Shown: positions 1 to 11,375 of the stretch, piece by piece | Numbering within the stretch: the stretch's first letter is position 1 | How the letters are laid out: every line of letters starts with the position of its first letter | Assembly: GCA_011391595.1 (NCBI GenBank) | Contig: JAABQG010000010.1 | Span: forward strand, 1-64,000 | DNA length: 64,000 nt | Reading direction: 5' to 3' | DNA from: Hydrogenophaga sp. | GTDB lineage: Bacteria > Pseudomonadota > Gammaproteobacteria > Burkholderiales > Burkholderiaceae_C | Position numbers and translations under genes: made by a program | Notes under the pieces: generated by a model | Told to the model about the DNA's origin: nothing | Database searches by the model: none | Seen by the model: the letters and a program-made list of their open reading frames with translations, nothing else

Positions 1-716
1 AGCGTGGTCTTCGCGCCTTCTTCCGAGCTGATCATGAATGGCTTGACCAGTCGGTCCAGCGGCCAGGGCAGCACGCGCCAGATACCGGTGGCCACCACGC
101 CGGGGTGCAGCGCGTAGGTGGTGACGCCGGTGCCCGCCAGGCGGCGGGACAGCTCGGCCGCGAACAGGATGTTGGCCAGCTTGGCCACGCTGTAGTCCAT
201 CAGGCCGCCGGCGCTGCGGCTGGGCTGACGCACCGCGGCGAAGTCGATGCCTTTGGCGTGCCGGTGCGCCCGGCTGGCCACCACCACCACGCGCGACGGC
301 GCGGCTTGCTTCAGGCGGTCCAGCAGCAGGCGGGTCAGCAGGAAGTGGCCGACATGGCAGACGCCGAAGGCCAGCTCGAAACCGGATTGGGTGAACCCTT
401 TCTGGCCGGCCAGCCCGGCGTTGTTGACCAGAAGGTGCAGCGGCAACTCGCGGGCGTTGAAGGCCTGCGCGCACTGGCGCACGCTGTCCAGGTCGCCCAG
501 GTCCAGCGCGATGAACTCGGCCCGGGCCGTGCCGCCGCTGCGCTGGGCGATTTCGTCCAGCACCTCGGCGGTCTTGCCCGCGTCGCGGCAGGCCAGAAAG
601 ACGTGGAAGCCGCGCAGCGCCAGCTCAACGGCCGTGACGCGGCCAATGCCGGAGTTGGCGCCGGTGACCAGGGCCACGCGGCCGTTGGGGGTGGCGGGAG
701 GGGCTGGAGGGGCCAT
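1..716 (-). CDS. SDR-family oxidoreductase (partial, 3' end outside window)
   Basis: The reading frame begins at ATG 716 and runs off the left edge, so the C-terminus is missing. It is a classical short-chain dehydrogenase with a Rossmann fold binding NAD(P)H. Visible landmarks are the cofactor loop TGANSGIG at residues 18-25, the structural LVNNAG motif in mid-protein, and the catalytic pair in YSVAK at about Y175 and K179, followed by the usual LHPGVV. The protein resembles the retinol dehydrogenase / protochlorophyllide reductase-like branch of the SDR family, but the substrate cannot be read from sequence. The N-terminus is short and Pro/Ala-rich with no signal peptide, so it should be cytoplasmic. 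The gene to its right is on the opposite strand. Confidence 0.87.
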   Translation of the reverse strand, partial: MAPPAPPATPNGRVALVTGANSGIGRVTAVELALRGFHVFLACRDAGKTAEVLDEIAQRSGGTARAEFIALDLGDLDSVRQCAQAFNARELPLHLLVNNAGLAGQKGFTQSGFELAFGVCHVGHFLLTRLLLDRLKQAAPSRVVVVASRAHRHAKGIDFAAVRQPSRSAGGLMDYSVAKLANILFAAELSRRLAGTGVTTYALHPGVVATGIWRVLPWPLDRLVKPFMISSEEGAKTT

Positions 717-1032
717 CGACTTGCAGGTTCTCACGAAGGATGAAAGACAGGGGTCAACACAATCAACAACTCATGGACGATATCCGAGAACTGGACGTTC
801 GCTGCTCCTGGTTCTCGTGAAAATTTCCTGCGCGCCACCGAGGGCCGTGGAGATGGGCCATGCCTGGTGCGCTCGCCTGAGGGCGCTGGCGCCGGTCGGT
901 GGCTCTTTTGCTGGGGTGTTGATCAAGGTCATGGCAATTTCAGACCGTCGGTGCAGGATAAATACAGGGCTCAGGCCCGTCCCGGTGCTCTCCGGGCTCC
1001 GGGAGTTGCAAAGACCCTTCGGAGGAGAAATC
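717..1032. other. intergenic, nothing recognised
   Basis: This 316-bp gap lies between the divergent SDR gene and the secreted-protein gene, so it must hold both promoters. I could not identify a convincing -35/-10 pair, operator or RNA. A plus-strand frame stays open through it into the following gene, but it has no ribosome-binding site and reads as arginine/alanine-rich noise. Confidence 0.5.
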
Positions 1033-1686
1033 ATGAAACGCCTGAACGCTTGTTTCCCTGTTACGTTTGCAGCGACCGCGCTGGCGGCGTCCCTGTGGGC
1101 TGTTCCCGGCTTTGCGCAACCGGTCGCCGAATCGCCTGCCGCGACACCGGCCGGCACGGTGATGACCTTTCATCGCAAGAGTTCCGGCAGCCTGGGCACC
1201 TTTGACGGGCCGGTGGTCTGGACCATTTCCCACGGCACCTGGGAAGGCCGTCCGGCCGTGATCCAGACGGCGCGGCTTGGCGGCACCGCTTTCGACCCCA
1301 AGACCCACGCCAACATGGCCACCCTGGATGCGGAGGGCAAGGCAACGATGGTTTTTGACCCGCCGGTGGGTTTCCAGTGGCCCATGCAGGTGGGCAAGAC
1401 CTGGACGTCGAAGCACACTGTGACGACGCCGGCCACGGGGCGGAGCGTTCCGCTGGAAGTGAACTGGAAGGTGGAGGCCTGGGAGGACGTCACGGTGCCG
1501 GCGGGCACCTACAAGGCCTACAAGGTGGTCACCACGAACAACTTTGGTGAAGTCGAAACCCGCTGGACCGCGCCCGGCGCCGGTATTGTGTTGGCCAAGC
1601 GCCTCGTCACCCGTCCCGCCACCCATCCGCAGGGCGCGGGTGAGCTGGAAGCGGTGTTGCTGTCGCAGGTTCCTCCCGCCAAATGA
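1033..1686 (+). CDS. secreted protein of unknown function
   Basis: A 217-residue protein. The start is chosen at ATG 1033 because GGAGGAG lies just upstream and because the protein then begins with a clean Sec signal peptide: positive start MKR, hydrophobic stretch to about residue 27, and an AxA-type site before QPV. The mature part is beta-rich with many Thr, Val and Trp residues and few charged clusters. It contains a ...PAGTYKAYKVV... segment of a kind seen in periplasmic or outer-membrane associated beta-sandwich proteins. I do not recognise a named family or catalytic residues. It is probably periplasmic. It ends 28 bp before the gyrB stop codon and is convergent with gyrB. Confidence 0.75.
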   Translation: MKRLNACFPVTFAATALAASLWAVPGFAQPVAESPAATPAGTVMTFHRKSSGSLGTFDGPVVWTISHGTWEGRPAVIQTARLGGTAFDPKTHANMATLDAEGKATMVFDPPVGFQWPMQVGKTWTSKHTVTTPATGRSVPLEVNWKVEAWEDVTVPAGTYKAYKVVTTNNFGEVETRWTAPGAGIVLAKRLVTRPATHPQGAGELEAVLLSQVPPAK

Positions 1687-1714
1687 GCCGCGGCGCGGTG
1701 GGATCCCGACGCGG

Positions 1715-4345
<2,631 letters not shown>

Positions 4346-4349
4346 TCAA

Positions 4350-4396
4350 AACCCGCTTGATCCAGCGGGTTTCGGTCATTGTTTGCTATCAATGTG
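4350..4396 (-). repeat. dispersed GCTA-type repeat with terminator-like hairpin between dnaN and gyrB
   Basis: Downstream of dnaN. Read on the minus strand it contains GCTACCACATTGATAGCAAA followed about 15 bases later by a stem AACCCGCT / AGCGGGTT (4350-4357 and 4364-4371, 6-nt loop) and TTTTG. The left part matches the dispersed repeat found elsewhere in the window (for example 31279-31326 and 45523-45567). The hairpin has only a short T-run, so it may attenuate rather than stop transcription from dnaN into gyrB. Confidence 0.55.
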
Positions 4397-4402
4397 GTAG
4401 CG

Positions 4403-5521
4403 TCAAATTCGCATCGGCATCACCACGTACTTGAACGTGGCGTTGTCGGGAATGGTCAGTAGCGCCGAGCTGTTGGAGTCGGCCAGATCGACGCGAACCA
4501 TGTCCTGGCTCATGTTGGTCAGCGCGTCGATCAGGTAGGTGACGTTGAAGCCGATCTCGATGCTGTCGCCGCCGTAGTCGATGTCGAGTTCGTCCACCGC
4601 TTCTTCCTGCTCGGCATTGTTGGACGCCACGCGCAGCGTGCCGGGGTCGATGTTCAGGCGCACGCCCTTGAACTTGTCGCTGGTCAGGATGGCGGTGCGC
4701 TGGAGGCTGGCCAGCAGGGGCACGCGGCCCAGCGTGATGCTGTTCTTGTGGTTCTTGGGAATGACGCGGTTGTAGTCGGGGAACTTGCCTTCGACCAGCT
4801 TGGTGACGAACTCCATGTCGCCAAAGCTGAACTTGGCCTGGTTGTTGGCAAACTGCATGGCGATCTGGGGCTGGTTGTCGCCGCCGGCGTCGCTGAGCAG
4901 GCGCTGCAGTTCGATCACGGTCTTGCGCGGCAGGATGACTTCCTGCTTGGGCACTTCCACGTCCAGCGTGGCGCTGGCGAAGGCCAGGCGGTGGCCGTCG
5001 GTGGCCACCAGGCTGAGCTGTTTGCCCTCGGCCACGAACAGGATGCCGTTGAGGTAGTAGCGGATGTCATGCACCGCCATGGCGAACGACACCTGGCCCA
5101 GCAGGTCTTTCAGGGTCTTTTGCGGCACGCTGAACACCGGGCCGAAGCTGGCGGCCTCCTGCACCAGCGGGAAGTCTTCCGCCGGCAGGGTCTGCAGCGT
5201 GAACTTGCTCTTGCCACCCTTGAGGATCAGCTTGGCTTGCGAGGATTCCAGGCTCACCGTCTGGTCGGACGGCATGGTGCGCAGGATGTCGATCAGCTTG
5301 CGCGCGCCCACGGTGGTGGTGAAGCTGCCGGTGTCACCGTCGAGCTCGGCGGTGGTGCGGATCTGGATTTCAAGGTCGCTGGTGGTTAGCTGGATGCTGC
5401 TGCCGGTCTTGCGGATCAGCACGTTGGCCAGCACCGGCAGCGTGTGACGCCGCTCCACGATACCCGCGACCGATTGCAATGCCGATAGCACCTTGTCTTG
5501 TGTTGCCTTCAGGACGATCAT
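4403..5521 (-). CDS. dnaN: DNA polymerase III sliding clamp (beta subunit)
   Basis: A 372-residue beta clamp, the ring-shaped processivity factor of the replicative polymerase. It begins [12 protein letters not shown], the usual start in this bacterial group, with AAGAGG six bases before ATG 5521. Three repeated clamp folds of about 120 residues are evident, and the C-terminus ends in the conserved YVVMPMRI hydrophobic tail that forms the partner-binding pocket. It lies between dnaA (112 bp upstream) and gyrB, the conserved origin arrangement, and is probably co-transcribed with dnaA. Confidence 0.98.
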   Translation of the reverse strand: MIVLKATQDKVLSALQSVAGIVERRHTLPVLANVLIRKTGSSIQLTTSDLEIQIRTTAELDGDTGSFTTTVGARKLIDILRTMPSDQTVSLESSQAKLILKGGKSKFTLQTLPAEDFPLVQEAASFGPVFSVPQKTLKDLLGQVSFAMAVHDIRYYLNGILFVAEGKQLSLVATDGHRLAFASATLDVEVPKQEVILPRKTVIELQRLLSDAGGDNQPQIAMQFANNQAKFSFGDMEFVTKLVEGKFPDYNRVIPKNHKNSITLGRVPLLASLQRTAILTSDKFKGVRLNIDPGTLRVASNNAEQEEAVDELDIDYGGDSIEIGFNVTYLIDALTNMSQDMVRVDLADSNSSALLTIPDNATFKYVVMPMRI

Positions 5522-5633
5522 GTCAACCTCTTGTCTGTCTTTTTGATATCAAACTGCCGCATTGCGGGAAAACCGTGCACCGCTGCGTGCAAACCGGCAT
5601 TTTCCCCTTTTTCACGCAGCCCCTTCACCATCC

Positions 5634-7046
5634 TCAACCCTTGAGCGTCTGCTCCAGCACATGCAGTTGCTGGTTCAGTTCGGTCAATTGCTGGCGTTCT
5701 GCGGAAATCTTGCGCACGGCGTGCAGCACGGTGGTGTGGTCCCGCCCGCCAAACAATTCTCCGATTTCCGGAAGACTCTTCTGTGTCAGTTCCTTGGCCA
5801 GGTACATCGCTATCTGGCGCGGCCGCGCAATGCTGGCCGGGCGCTTCTTGGAGTACATGTCGGCCACCTTGATCTTGTAGTAGTCGGCCACCGTCTTCTG
5901 GATATTCTCGACGCTGATCTGCCGGTTCTGGATCGACAGCAGGTCGCGCAGCGCCTCGCGCGCCAGCTGGATCGAGATGTCCTTCTGATTGAAGCGCGAA
6001 TAGGCGAGGATCTTGCGCAGCGCGCCTTCAAGCTCGCGCACGTTGGAGCGCACGTTCTTGGCCACGAAGAAGGCCACTTCCTCGGGCATCTCGGTGCCCT
6101 CGGCGCGCGCCTTGTTGATCAGGATGGCCACGCGCATTTCCAGCTCGGGCGGTTCGATGGCGACCGTCAGGCCCGAATCGAAGCGCGAGACCAGGCGCTC
6201 GTGGATGTCGGCCAGCCCCTTGGGGTAGGTGTCGCTGGTCATCACGATATGGCTCTTCTTGGCCAGCAGCGCCTCGAAGGCATTGAAGAATTCTTCCTGC
6301 GTGCGGTCCTTGTTGGCGAAGAACTGCACATCGTCGATCAGCAACAGATCCAGCGAGTGGTAGCGCTCCTTGAACTCGTCGAAAGTCTTGCGTTGGTAGG
6401 CTTTAACCACATCCGAAACGAATTGCTCGGCGTGGATGTAGAGAACTTTCGCGTCCGGGCGGTCCACCAGCAGCTTGTTGCCGACCGCGTGCATCAAGTG
6501 GGTCTTGCCCAGACCGACGCCGCCGTAGATGAACAGCGGGTTGTAAAGGTGCCCGGGCATGGTCGCCACGTGCATGGCCGCGGCGCGCGCCATCCGGTTG
6601 GCCGTGCCCTCGACCAGGGTGTCGAAAGTCAGCGCGGTGTTGAGCCGGTTGCGCAAGCCGTTGGCGGCCGCCTCTTCCGCGGCCTGGCCGAGGTCCGGCG
6701 CGGCCTCAAATGCGGCGATGGCCGGAGAAACATAAGTCCTGGCAATATTTTCACGGGGGGTGAGCGCTAACTCTGTGTGAATGGACTGGCCGTAAATCTT
6801 CTCCAGCAGGGCGGAAATACGGCCGGCGTACTGCGCGCGGACCCAGTCGAGCTTGAAGCGGTTGGCCACGAAGATCGTGGCCTTGGAGAAGTCGTCGGCC
6901 ACCTGGGCTGTCAGGGGCTTGATCCATGTGTTGAATTGCTGCTCCGGGAGTTCCTGCGCCAACTGGTCAATGCAGGCCTGCCACAGGCTTTGCCCCGCAC
7001 CGTGCGCCACCTGCGCATTCGGGCTGGAGTGATGTCCCTGGGTCAT
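5634..7046 (-). CDS. dnaA: chromosomal replication initiator protein DnaA
   Basis: AAA+ initiator that binds DnaA boxes and melts the origin. The 470-residue protein has domain I at the N-terminus ([21 protein letters not shown]), a linker, the AAA+ core with Walker [10 protein letters not shown] and Walker [10 protein letters not shown], and the C-terminal helix-turn-helix with the DnaA signature [17 protein letters not shown] 7046 gives the normal family length; no good ribosome-binding site precedes it. A DnaA box at 7112-7120 overlaps the -35 position expected for a -10-like TAGAAT (minus strand, 7098-7093), which would fit autorepression. It starts the leftward dnaA-dnaN-gyrB series. Confidence 0.98.
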   Translation of the reverse strand: MTQGHHSSPNAQVAHGAGQSLWQACIDQLAQELPEQQFNTWIKPLTAQVADDFSKATIFVANRFKLDWVRAQYAGRISALLEKIYGQSIHTELALTPRENIARTYVSPAIAAFEAAPDLGQAAEEAAANGLRNRLNTALTFDTLVEGTANRMARAAAMHVATMPGHLYNPLFIYGGVGLGKTHLMHAVGNKLLVDRPDAKVLYIHAEQFVSDVVKAYQRKTFDEFKERYHSLDLLLIDDVQFFANKDRTQEEFFNAFEALLAKKSHIVMTSDTYPKGLADIHERLVSRFDSGLTVAIEPPELEMRVAILINKARAEGTEMPEEVAFFVAKNVRSNVRELEGALRKILAYSRFNQKDISIQLAREALRDLLSIQNRQISVENIQKTVADYYKIKVADMYSKKRPASIARPRQIAMYLAKELTQKSLPEIGELFGGRDHTTVLHAVRKISAERQQLTELNQQLHVLEQTLKG

Positions 7047-7062
7047 TATGGTTTTTTATTTC

Positions 7063-7071
7063 TGTGGATAG
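7063..7071 (-). promoter_or_regulatory. near-consensus DnaA box
   Basis: On the minus strand this reads CTATCCACA, one mismatch from the consensus. It lies 49 bp from the perfect box, in opposite orientation. Confidence 0.6.
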
Positions 7072-7111
7072 TTATGTTCTGGCGAGTGCTGGATTCTAAT
7101 TTATCAAGGGT

Positions 7112-7120
7112 TTATCCACA
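7112..7120 (+). promoter_or_regulatory. consensus DnaA box
   Basis: TTATCCACA matches the high-affinity R1-type DnaA box exactly. It is placed 66 bp upstream of the dnaA start. Confidence 0.8.
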
Positions 7121-7175
7121 TGATGGAAAGCCCCTATTGGCCCGCTTCGGACGCGGCCTCCATGGCGGAGCCTTA

Positions 7176-7204
7176 TTGCCGGACTTCAGAAAGTTTGCGA
7201 TAAT
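7176..7204 (+). promoter_or_regulatory. sigma-70 promoter for rpmH operon
   Basis: TTGCCG at 7176-7181 and GATAAT at 7199-7204 are separated by exactly 17 bp and lie 60 bp upstream of rpmH. This is the strongest promoter-like pair in the origin gap and should drive rpmH-rnpA-yidD-yidC. Confidence 0.65.
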
Positions 7205-7264
7205 AGTCGGTTTCCCTGAAAGTGTTCAGGGTGATCTGATACTGAACATTGCAAGGACACCATC

Positions 7265-7399
7265 ATGAAACGCACCTACCAACCCTCCAAGACGCGTCGC
7301 GCCCGCACCCATGGCTTCCTGGTTCGCATGAAGACCCGCGGTGGCCGCGCCGTCATCAACGCACGCCGCGCCAAGGGCCGCAAGCGTCTGGCCGTCTGA
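7265..7399 (+). CDS. rpmH: 50S ribosomal protein L34
   Basis: A 44-residue, very basic protein beginning [22 protein letters not shown] and ending [11 protein letters not shown], which is the typical L34 sequence. It binds 23S rRNA in the large ribosomal subunit. AAGGA precedes ATG 7265 by about 8 bases. It is the first gene of the conserved rpmH-rnpA-yidD-yidC-mnmE cluster, 65 bp upstream of rnpA, facing away from dnaA. Confidence 0.97.
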   Translation: MKRTYQPSKTRRARTHGFLVRMKTRGGRAVINARRAKGRKRLAV

Positions 7400-7463
7400 G
7401 TTCGCGCTCGCGAACCCGTTCTGGCGAAGCTTCGCTGGCGATGTGTTCCGTTGGGCTCCAACC

Positions 7464-7901
7464 GTGCAGCGGCTGAAAACGCGCCCGCAGTTCCAGGCCT
7501 CGCTGGCGGGCGAAATTGTTGCCCGAACGGCCCACTTCGCACTTCACCGCTCGGCACTGGACCTCGCGCCCCTATTCAGTGGGGCGCCGGACGTGCCGGG
7601 CCCGGCCCGACCCCCGGCCCTCTTTGGTGTCGAGGATGTCTGGCTCGGCGCCATGGTGCCCAAGCGCTGGGCACGTCGCGCGGTCACCCGCAACGCCATC
7701 AAACGTCAGATCTACACCGTGAGCGCCACATTTGCACCGCGTCTGCCGGCGGCCGCCCACGTCGTGCGCCTTCGCTCGGCCTTTGACCGCAGCCGCTTTG
7801 TCAGCGCCACCTCGGATGCGCTCAAGCGCGCCGTGCGCGGCGAACTGGAGCAGTTGTTCAGCCGTGTCGCGCTGCCGGCCACCGCGGAGTCGCCTGCATG
7901 A
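7464..7901 (+). CDS. rnpA: ribonuclease P protein component
   Basis: Protein subunit of RNase P, which helps the catalytic RNA mature tRNA 5' ends. I chose GTG 7464 (VQRLKTRPQFQ), which matches related proteins, giving 145 residues; another in-frame GTG at 7443 is possible, and a still longer frame would overlap rpmH. The family signature is visible in RAVTRNAIKRQI (the RNR motif that touches RNase P RNA). The first residues are Arg/Lys-rich as expected. The stop overlaps the yidD start by 4 bp (ATGA), implying translational coupling. Confidence 0.92.
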   Translation: MQRLKTRPQFQASLAGEIVARTAHFALHRSALDLAPLFSGAPDVPGPARPPALFGVEDVWLGAMVPKRWARRAVTRNAIKRQIYTVSATFAPRLPAAAHVVRLRSAFDRSRFVSATSDALKRAVRGELEQLFSRVALPATAESPA

Positions 7902-8173
7902 TCGTCAAGCGCCTGCTGATGGGCCTGGTAAAGGCCTACCGGTTGCTGCTCAGTCCGTCGCTGGGCGGCTCTTGCCGCTTCGAGCCCACCTGCTCTGCCT
8001 ATGCACTGCAGGCGCTCGAGCAGCATGGCGCGGCAGCTGGCAGCTACCTGACGCTGCATCGCATTGCGCGCTGCCAGCCCTGGTGCGACGGCGGCCATGA
8101 TCCAGTTCCCCCCGAGAAGCCCAGGCTGTTTTCCCAGCTGCTTTCCCCCACCTCGACAAAGAAGTCTTCATGA
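7898..8173 (+). CDS. yidD: membrane protein insertion efficiency factor YidD
   Basis: A 91-residue protein with the YidD/HlyA-type core: an amphipathic N-terminal helix (IVKRLLMGLVKAYRLLLSP) followed by the conserved Cys pattern CRFEPTCSAYALQAL and a RCQPW..GGHDPVP C-terminal part. YidD acts at the inner membrane and assists YidC-dependent insertion. It overlaps both neighbours by 4 bp (rnpA upstream, yidC downstream), so the three are almost certainly one transcript. Confidence 0.95.
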   Translation: MIVKRLLMGLVKAYRLLLSPSLGGSCRFEPTCSAYALQALEQHGAAAGSYLTLHRIARCQPWCDGGHDPVPPEKPRLFSQLLSPTSTKKSS

Positions 8174-9879
8174 ACGATATCCGGCGCACCATCCTGTGGG
8201 TGATTTTTGGCTTTTCCATGGTGATGCTTTGGGACCAATGGCAGGTCTACAACGGCAACAAGGCCACCTTCTTCCCGTCAACCGCCAAGACAGCGGCAAG
8301 CGCCAGTGAGGGCAGCACGGCCCCGTTGCCCGCTGCCTCGGGCGTGCCCACAGCCTCCGCGACACCGCCTGCCCCGGCGGCGACGGCGGGTTTGCAGGTG
8401 CCCGGCACCTCCACGCCGGCAGCGGGACAGCCCGCGGCGCCGCGCGAGCGCATCGAAGTTGTGACCGATGTGCTGAAGCTCACGTTTGACACCCAGGGCG
8501 GTTCGATCATCCGGTCGGAACTGCTCAAACACGCCGACCTGGTGGACAACCAGAAAGCCTCCGTGCTGCTGGATGAGAGCCGCGACCGTGTCTATGTGGC
8601 CCAGACCGGCCTGATCGGTGGCGCATTCCCGAACCACAAGACACCGATGACCTTCAGCGGCGAGCGCTTGCTCAAGGATGGCGCCAATGAACTGGTGCTG
8701 AAGTTCCAGTCGCCCGATCTCGGCGGCGTCCGGCTGGTCGAGACCTACACCCTGTCGCGCGGCTCGTATGCCATTCGCGTGAAGCACGATGTGGTCAACA
8801 CCGGTACGGCGCCGGTGTCGCCCCAGCTCTACCTGCAACTGGTGCGAGACGGCAACAAGCTGCCGGGCGAATCGGCGTTCTATTCGACTTTCACCGGCCC
8901 GGCGATTTATACCGACGCCAAGAAGTACCAGAAGGTCGAGTTCAGCGACATCGAAAAGGGCAAGGCCGAGATTGAGAAGACCTCGTCCAATGGCTACGTG
9001 GCGATGGTGCAGCACTACTTTGCGTCCGCCTGGCTGCTGGCCGACGGCGTGGTCCGCGAGTATTTCGTCCGCAAGGTCGACAACAACCTCTTTGCAGTGG
9101 GCATGATCACCCCGCTGAAGGACATCGCGCCAGGTGCCACCCAGTCCGTGGAATCGCGGTTTTTCGTGGGTCCGCAGGAAGAAAAGGTGCTCGAGTCCCT
9201 GGCGACGGGCCTGGAACTGGTCAAGGACTACGGCTGGTTGACCATCCTGGCTAAACCGCTGTACTGGCTGCTGGACCAGTTGCACAAAGTACTGGGCAAC
9301 TGGGGCTGGTCGATCGTGGCGCTGGTGTTCTTGCTCAAGGTCGCGTTCTACTGGCTCAATGCCAAGGCCTACTCGAGCATGGCCAAGATGAAGGCGATCA
9401 ACCCCAAGATCATGGAAATGCGCGAGCGGCTGAAGGACAACCCGCAGCAGATGCAGCAGGAGATGATGCGCATCTACCGCGAGGAGAAAGTCAACCCGAT
9501 GGGCGGCTGCTTCCCCATCCTGGTCCAGATCCCGGTGTTCATCGCGCTGTACTGGGTGCTGCTGTCCAGCGTCGAGATGCGCAATGCGCCCTGGATTTTG
9601 TGGATCCATGATCTCTCGGCACCGGACCCCTTGTTCATCCTGCCGCTGCTGATGACCGTCAGCAGCATGCTGCAGACCGCGCTGAACCCCCAGCCGCCGG
9701 ACCCCATGCAGGCCAAGATGATGTGGATCATGCCGCTGGTGTTCAGCGTGATGTTCTTCTTCTTCCCGGCCGGCCTGGTGCTGTACTGGCTGACCAACAA
9801 CATCCTGTCGATCGCCCAGCAGTGGGTCATCAACACCCGCATGGGTGTGCCACCGCAGTTCAACCTGCCCAAGTTCTAA
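8170..9879 (+). CDS. yidC: membrane protein insertase YidC
   Basis: Inner-membrane insertase/chaperone (Oxa1 family) working with Sec or alone. The 569-residue protein has an N-terminal membrane anchor (residues about 5-23), a Pro/Ala-rich linker to about residue 90, the large periplasmic beta-supersandwich domain, and the C-terminal five-helix Oxa1 core starting near residue 355 (YGWLTILAKPLYWLLDQLH), including NPMGGCFPILVQIPVFIALYW. Its ATG overlaps the yidD stop. A hairpin at 9890-9911 follows, before mnmE. Confidence 0.98.
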   Translation: MNDIRRTILWVIFGFSMVMLWDQWQVYNGNKATFFPSTAKTAASASEGSTAPLPAASGVPTASATPPAPAATAGLQVPGTSTPAAGQPAAPRERIEVVTDVLKLTFDTQGGSIIRSELLKHADLVDNQKASVLLDESRDRVYVAQTGLIGGAFPNHKTPMTFSGERLLKDGANELVLKFQSPDLGGVRLVETYTLSRGSYAIRVKHDVVNTGTAPVSPQLYLQLVRDGNKLPGESAFYSTFTGPAIYTDAKKYQKVEFSDIEKGKAEIEKTSSNGYVAMVQHYFASAWLLADGVVREYFVRKVDNNLFAVGMITPLKDIAPGATQSVESRFFVGPQEEKVLESLATGLELVKDYGWLTILAKPLYWLLDQLHKVLGNWGWSIVALVFLLKVAFYWLNAKAYSSMAKMKAINPKIMEMRERLKDNPQQMQQEMMRIYREEKVNPMGGCFPILVQIPVFIALYWVLLSSVEMRNAPWILWIHDLSAPDPLFILPLLMTVSSMLQTALNPQPPDPMQAKMMWIMPLVFSVMFFFFPAGLVLYWLTNNILSIAQQWVINTRMGVPPQFNLPKF

Positions 9880-9889
9880 GGGACTCCCC

Positions 9890-9911
9890 AAGGGCCGCGC
9901 AAGCGGCCCTT
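9890..9911 (+). terminator. stem-loop after yidC
   Basis: Perfect 9-bp inverted repeat AAGGGCCGC / GCGGCCCTT with a 4-nt GCAA loop, 10 bp after the yidC stop and 13 bp before mnmE. There is no T-run, so it may stabilise the mRNA end or attenuate rather than terminate efficiently. Confidence 0.5.
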
Positions 9912-9924
9912 GCGCATTCAGACC

Positions 9925-11331
9925 ATGCTGCCGAGCCTGAACGATCCGATTGCCGCCATTGCCACGGCGCCCGGGCGCGGCGCCGTGGGCATCGTGCGGG
10001 TTTCGGGCCGGGGGCTGGACAGCCTGGCCCAGGCCTTGACCGGCCGAAGCCTGAAGCCGCGCGAGGCCCGCTACGGGCCGTTTCGCGATGTCGAGGGCTC
10101 GCCCATCGACCACGGGCTGGCGCTGTTCTTTCCCGCGCCCCATTCCTTCACCGGCGAAGACGTGCTGGAACTGCAGGCCCATGGCGGGCCGGTGGTGCTG
10201 CAACTGCTGCTGGCGCGCTGCCTGGCGGCGGGCGCGGAAGTCGACCCCGGCACCGGCCAGCCGCGGCTGGCACGCCTGCGTATCGCACAGCCCGGCGAGT
10301 TCACCGAGCGGGCCTTCCACAACGACAAGATCGACCTGGCGCAGGCCGAGGCCATCGCCGACCTGATCGACGCCAGCACCGAGGCCGCGGCGCGCAGCGC
10401 CAGCCGCTCGCTGTCGGGCGAGTTCTCCGGTGAAATCCACGGGTTGCGCGACGCGCTGATCCACCTGCGCATGCTGGTGGAGGCCACGCTCGATTTCCCC
10501 GAGGAGGAGATCGACTTCCTGCAGAAGGCCGATGCGCAGGGCCAGCTCGCGCGCCTTCAGCAGGCGCTGGCGCGGGTGATGCAGCGCGCGCGCCAGGGCG
10601 CCTTGCTGCGCGAAGGCATCAAGGTGGTGATCGCCGGCCAGCCCAACGCCGGCAAGAGTTCGCTGCTCAATGCACTGGCTGGGGCCGAGCTGGCCATCGT
10701 CACGCCGGTGGCCGGCACCACCCGCGACGTGGTGGCGCAGACCCTCCAGATCGAGGGCGTGCCGCTGCATGTGATGGACACGGCCGGCCTGCGCGACAGC
10801 CATGACGAGGTTGAAAAAATCGGCATCGAGCGCGCCTGGGGCCAGATCGAAACGGCTGACGCCGTGCTCTTCCTGCACGACCTGACCCGTTCGGATACTC
10901 CTGATTACATAGCAGAAGAAGGCCGTATCACGCTGGGCATGGCGCAAAAACTATCCAGAAAAGTGCCCGTGATCGATGTCTGGAACAAACTGGATGCGGT
11001 TCCCGCCGCGCCAACCCGTCCGGGCGTGATGTTGTCGGCCAGAAGCGGGCAGGGCCTGGAGGCGCTGCGCCGACGCCTGCTCGAAGTGGCGGGCTGGCAG
11101 GCCGCGCCCGAGGGCGTCTTCATCGCGCGCGAGCGCCATGTGCAGGCGCTGCGCCGGGTGGACGAGCACCTGCAACTGGCGGCCGCCCACCTCGCGGCGC
11201 AGGCGCGCCTGCTGGACGTGCTGGCCGAGGAGTTGCGGCTGGCGCAGAACGCCCTGAACGAGATTACCGGCGAGTTCACCTCCGACGATCTGCTGGGCGT
11301 CATCTTTTCCAGTTTCTGCATCGGCAAGTAG
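9925..11331 (+). CDS. mnmE: tRNA uridine-5-carboxymethylaminomethyl(34) synthesis GTPase
   Basis: GTPase that with MnmG modifies U34 of certain tRNAs. It has an N-terminal tetrahydrofolate-binding domain ([20 protein letters not shown]), a helical domain, a GTPase domain with [15 protein letters not shown] (G1), DTAGLRD (G3) and NKLD (G4), and the diagnostic C-terminus FCIGK. ATG 9925 is preferred over an in-frame TTG five codons upstream. Residues about 324-340, between G3 and G4, are encoded by a copy of the dispersed repeat (about 10895-10945), an in-frame insertion in the loop before the NKLD strand. The gene closes the rpmH cluster. Confidence 0.97.
   Translation: MLPSLNDPIAAIATAPGRGAVGIVRVSGRGLDSLAQALTGRSLKPREARYGPFRDVEGSPIDHGLALFFPAPHSFTGEDVLELQAHGGPVVLQLLLARCLAAGAEVDPGTGQPRLARLRIAQPGEFTERAFHNDKIDLAQAEAIADLIDASTEAAARSASRSLSGEFSGEIHGLRDALIHLRMLVEATLDFPEEEIDFLQKADAQGQLARLQQALARVMQRARQGALLREGIKVVIAGQPNAGKSSLLNALAGAELAIVTPVAGTTRDVVAQTLQIEGVPLHVMDTAGLRDSHDEVEKIGIERAWGQIETADAVLFLHDLTRSDTPDYIAEEGRITLGMAQKLSRKVPVIDVWNKLDAVPAAPTRPGVMLSARSGQGLEALRRRLLEVAGWQAAPEGVFIARERHVQALRRVDEHLQLAAAHLAAQARLLDVLAEELRLAQNALNEITGEFTSDDLLGVIFSSFCIGK
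10895..10945 (+). repeat. dispersed GCTA-type repeat copy inside mnmE
   Basis: The segment contains TGATTACATAGCAGAAGAAG and then ATCACGCTGGGCAT, lining up with the element at 45523-45567 and others. It is locally AT-richer than the surrounding mnmE and stays in frame. Confidence 0.45.
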
Positions 11332-11375
11332 CCGGTCATTGCGCGCGGCCTGTGGCGGCTTGAGCGGGCAGCGCG

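Larger units (their letters stand above)
7047..7264. other. candidate oriC / dnaA-rpmH intergenic region
   Basis: The 218-bp gap separates the leftward dnaA operon from the rightward rpmH operon. It carries a perfect DnaA box TTATCCACA at 7112-7120 on the plus strand and a one-mismatch box at 7063-7071 on the minus strand (TGTGGATAG), next to an AT-rich stretch (7048-7062 and 7091-7110). The position beside dnaA/rpmH is a common origin site in beta- and gammaproteobacteria. Only two boxes are obvious, fewer than in many origins, so further weak boxes or a partly different origin location remain possible. Confidence 0.6.

Noticed and set aside
247-1032. Long 5' extension of the secreted-protein frame
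   Set aside because: It overlaps the SDR gene on the other strand and would bury the signal peptide; the GGAGGAG site and signal peptide favour ATG 1033.
8278-10947. Minus-strand open frame of nearly 900 codons opposite yidC and mnmE
   Set aside because: It spans two real genes and their gap, has no ribosome-binding site or family features, and is His/Gln/Arg-rich noise.
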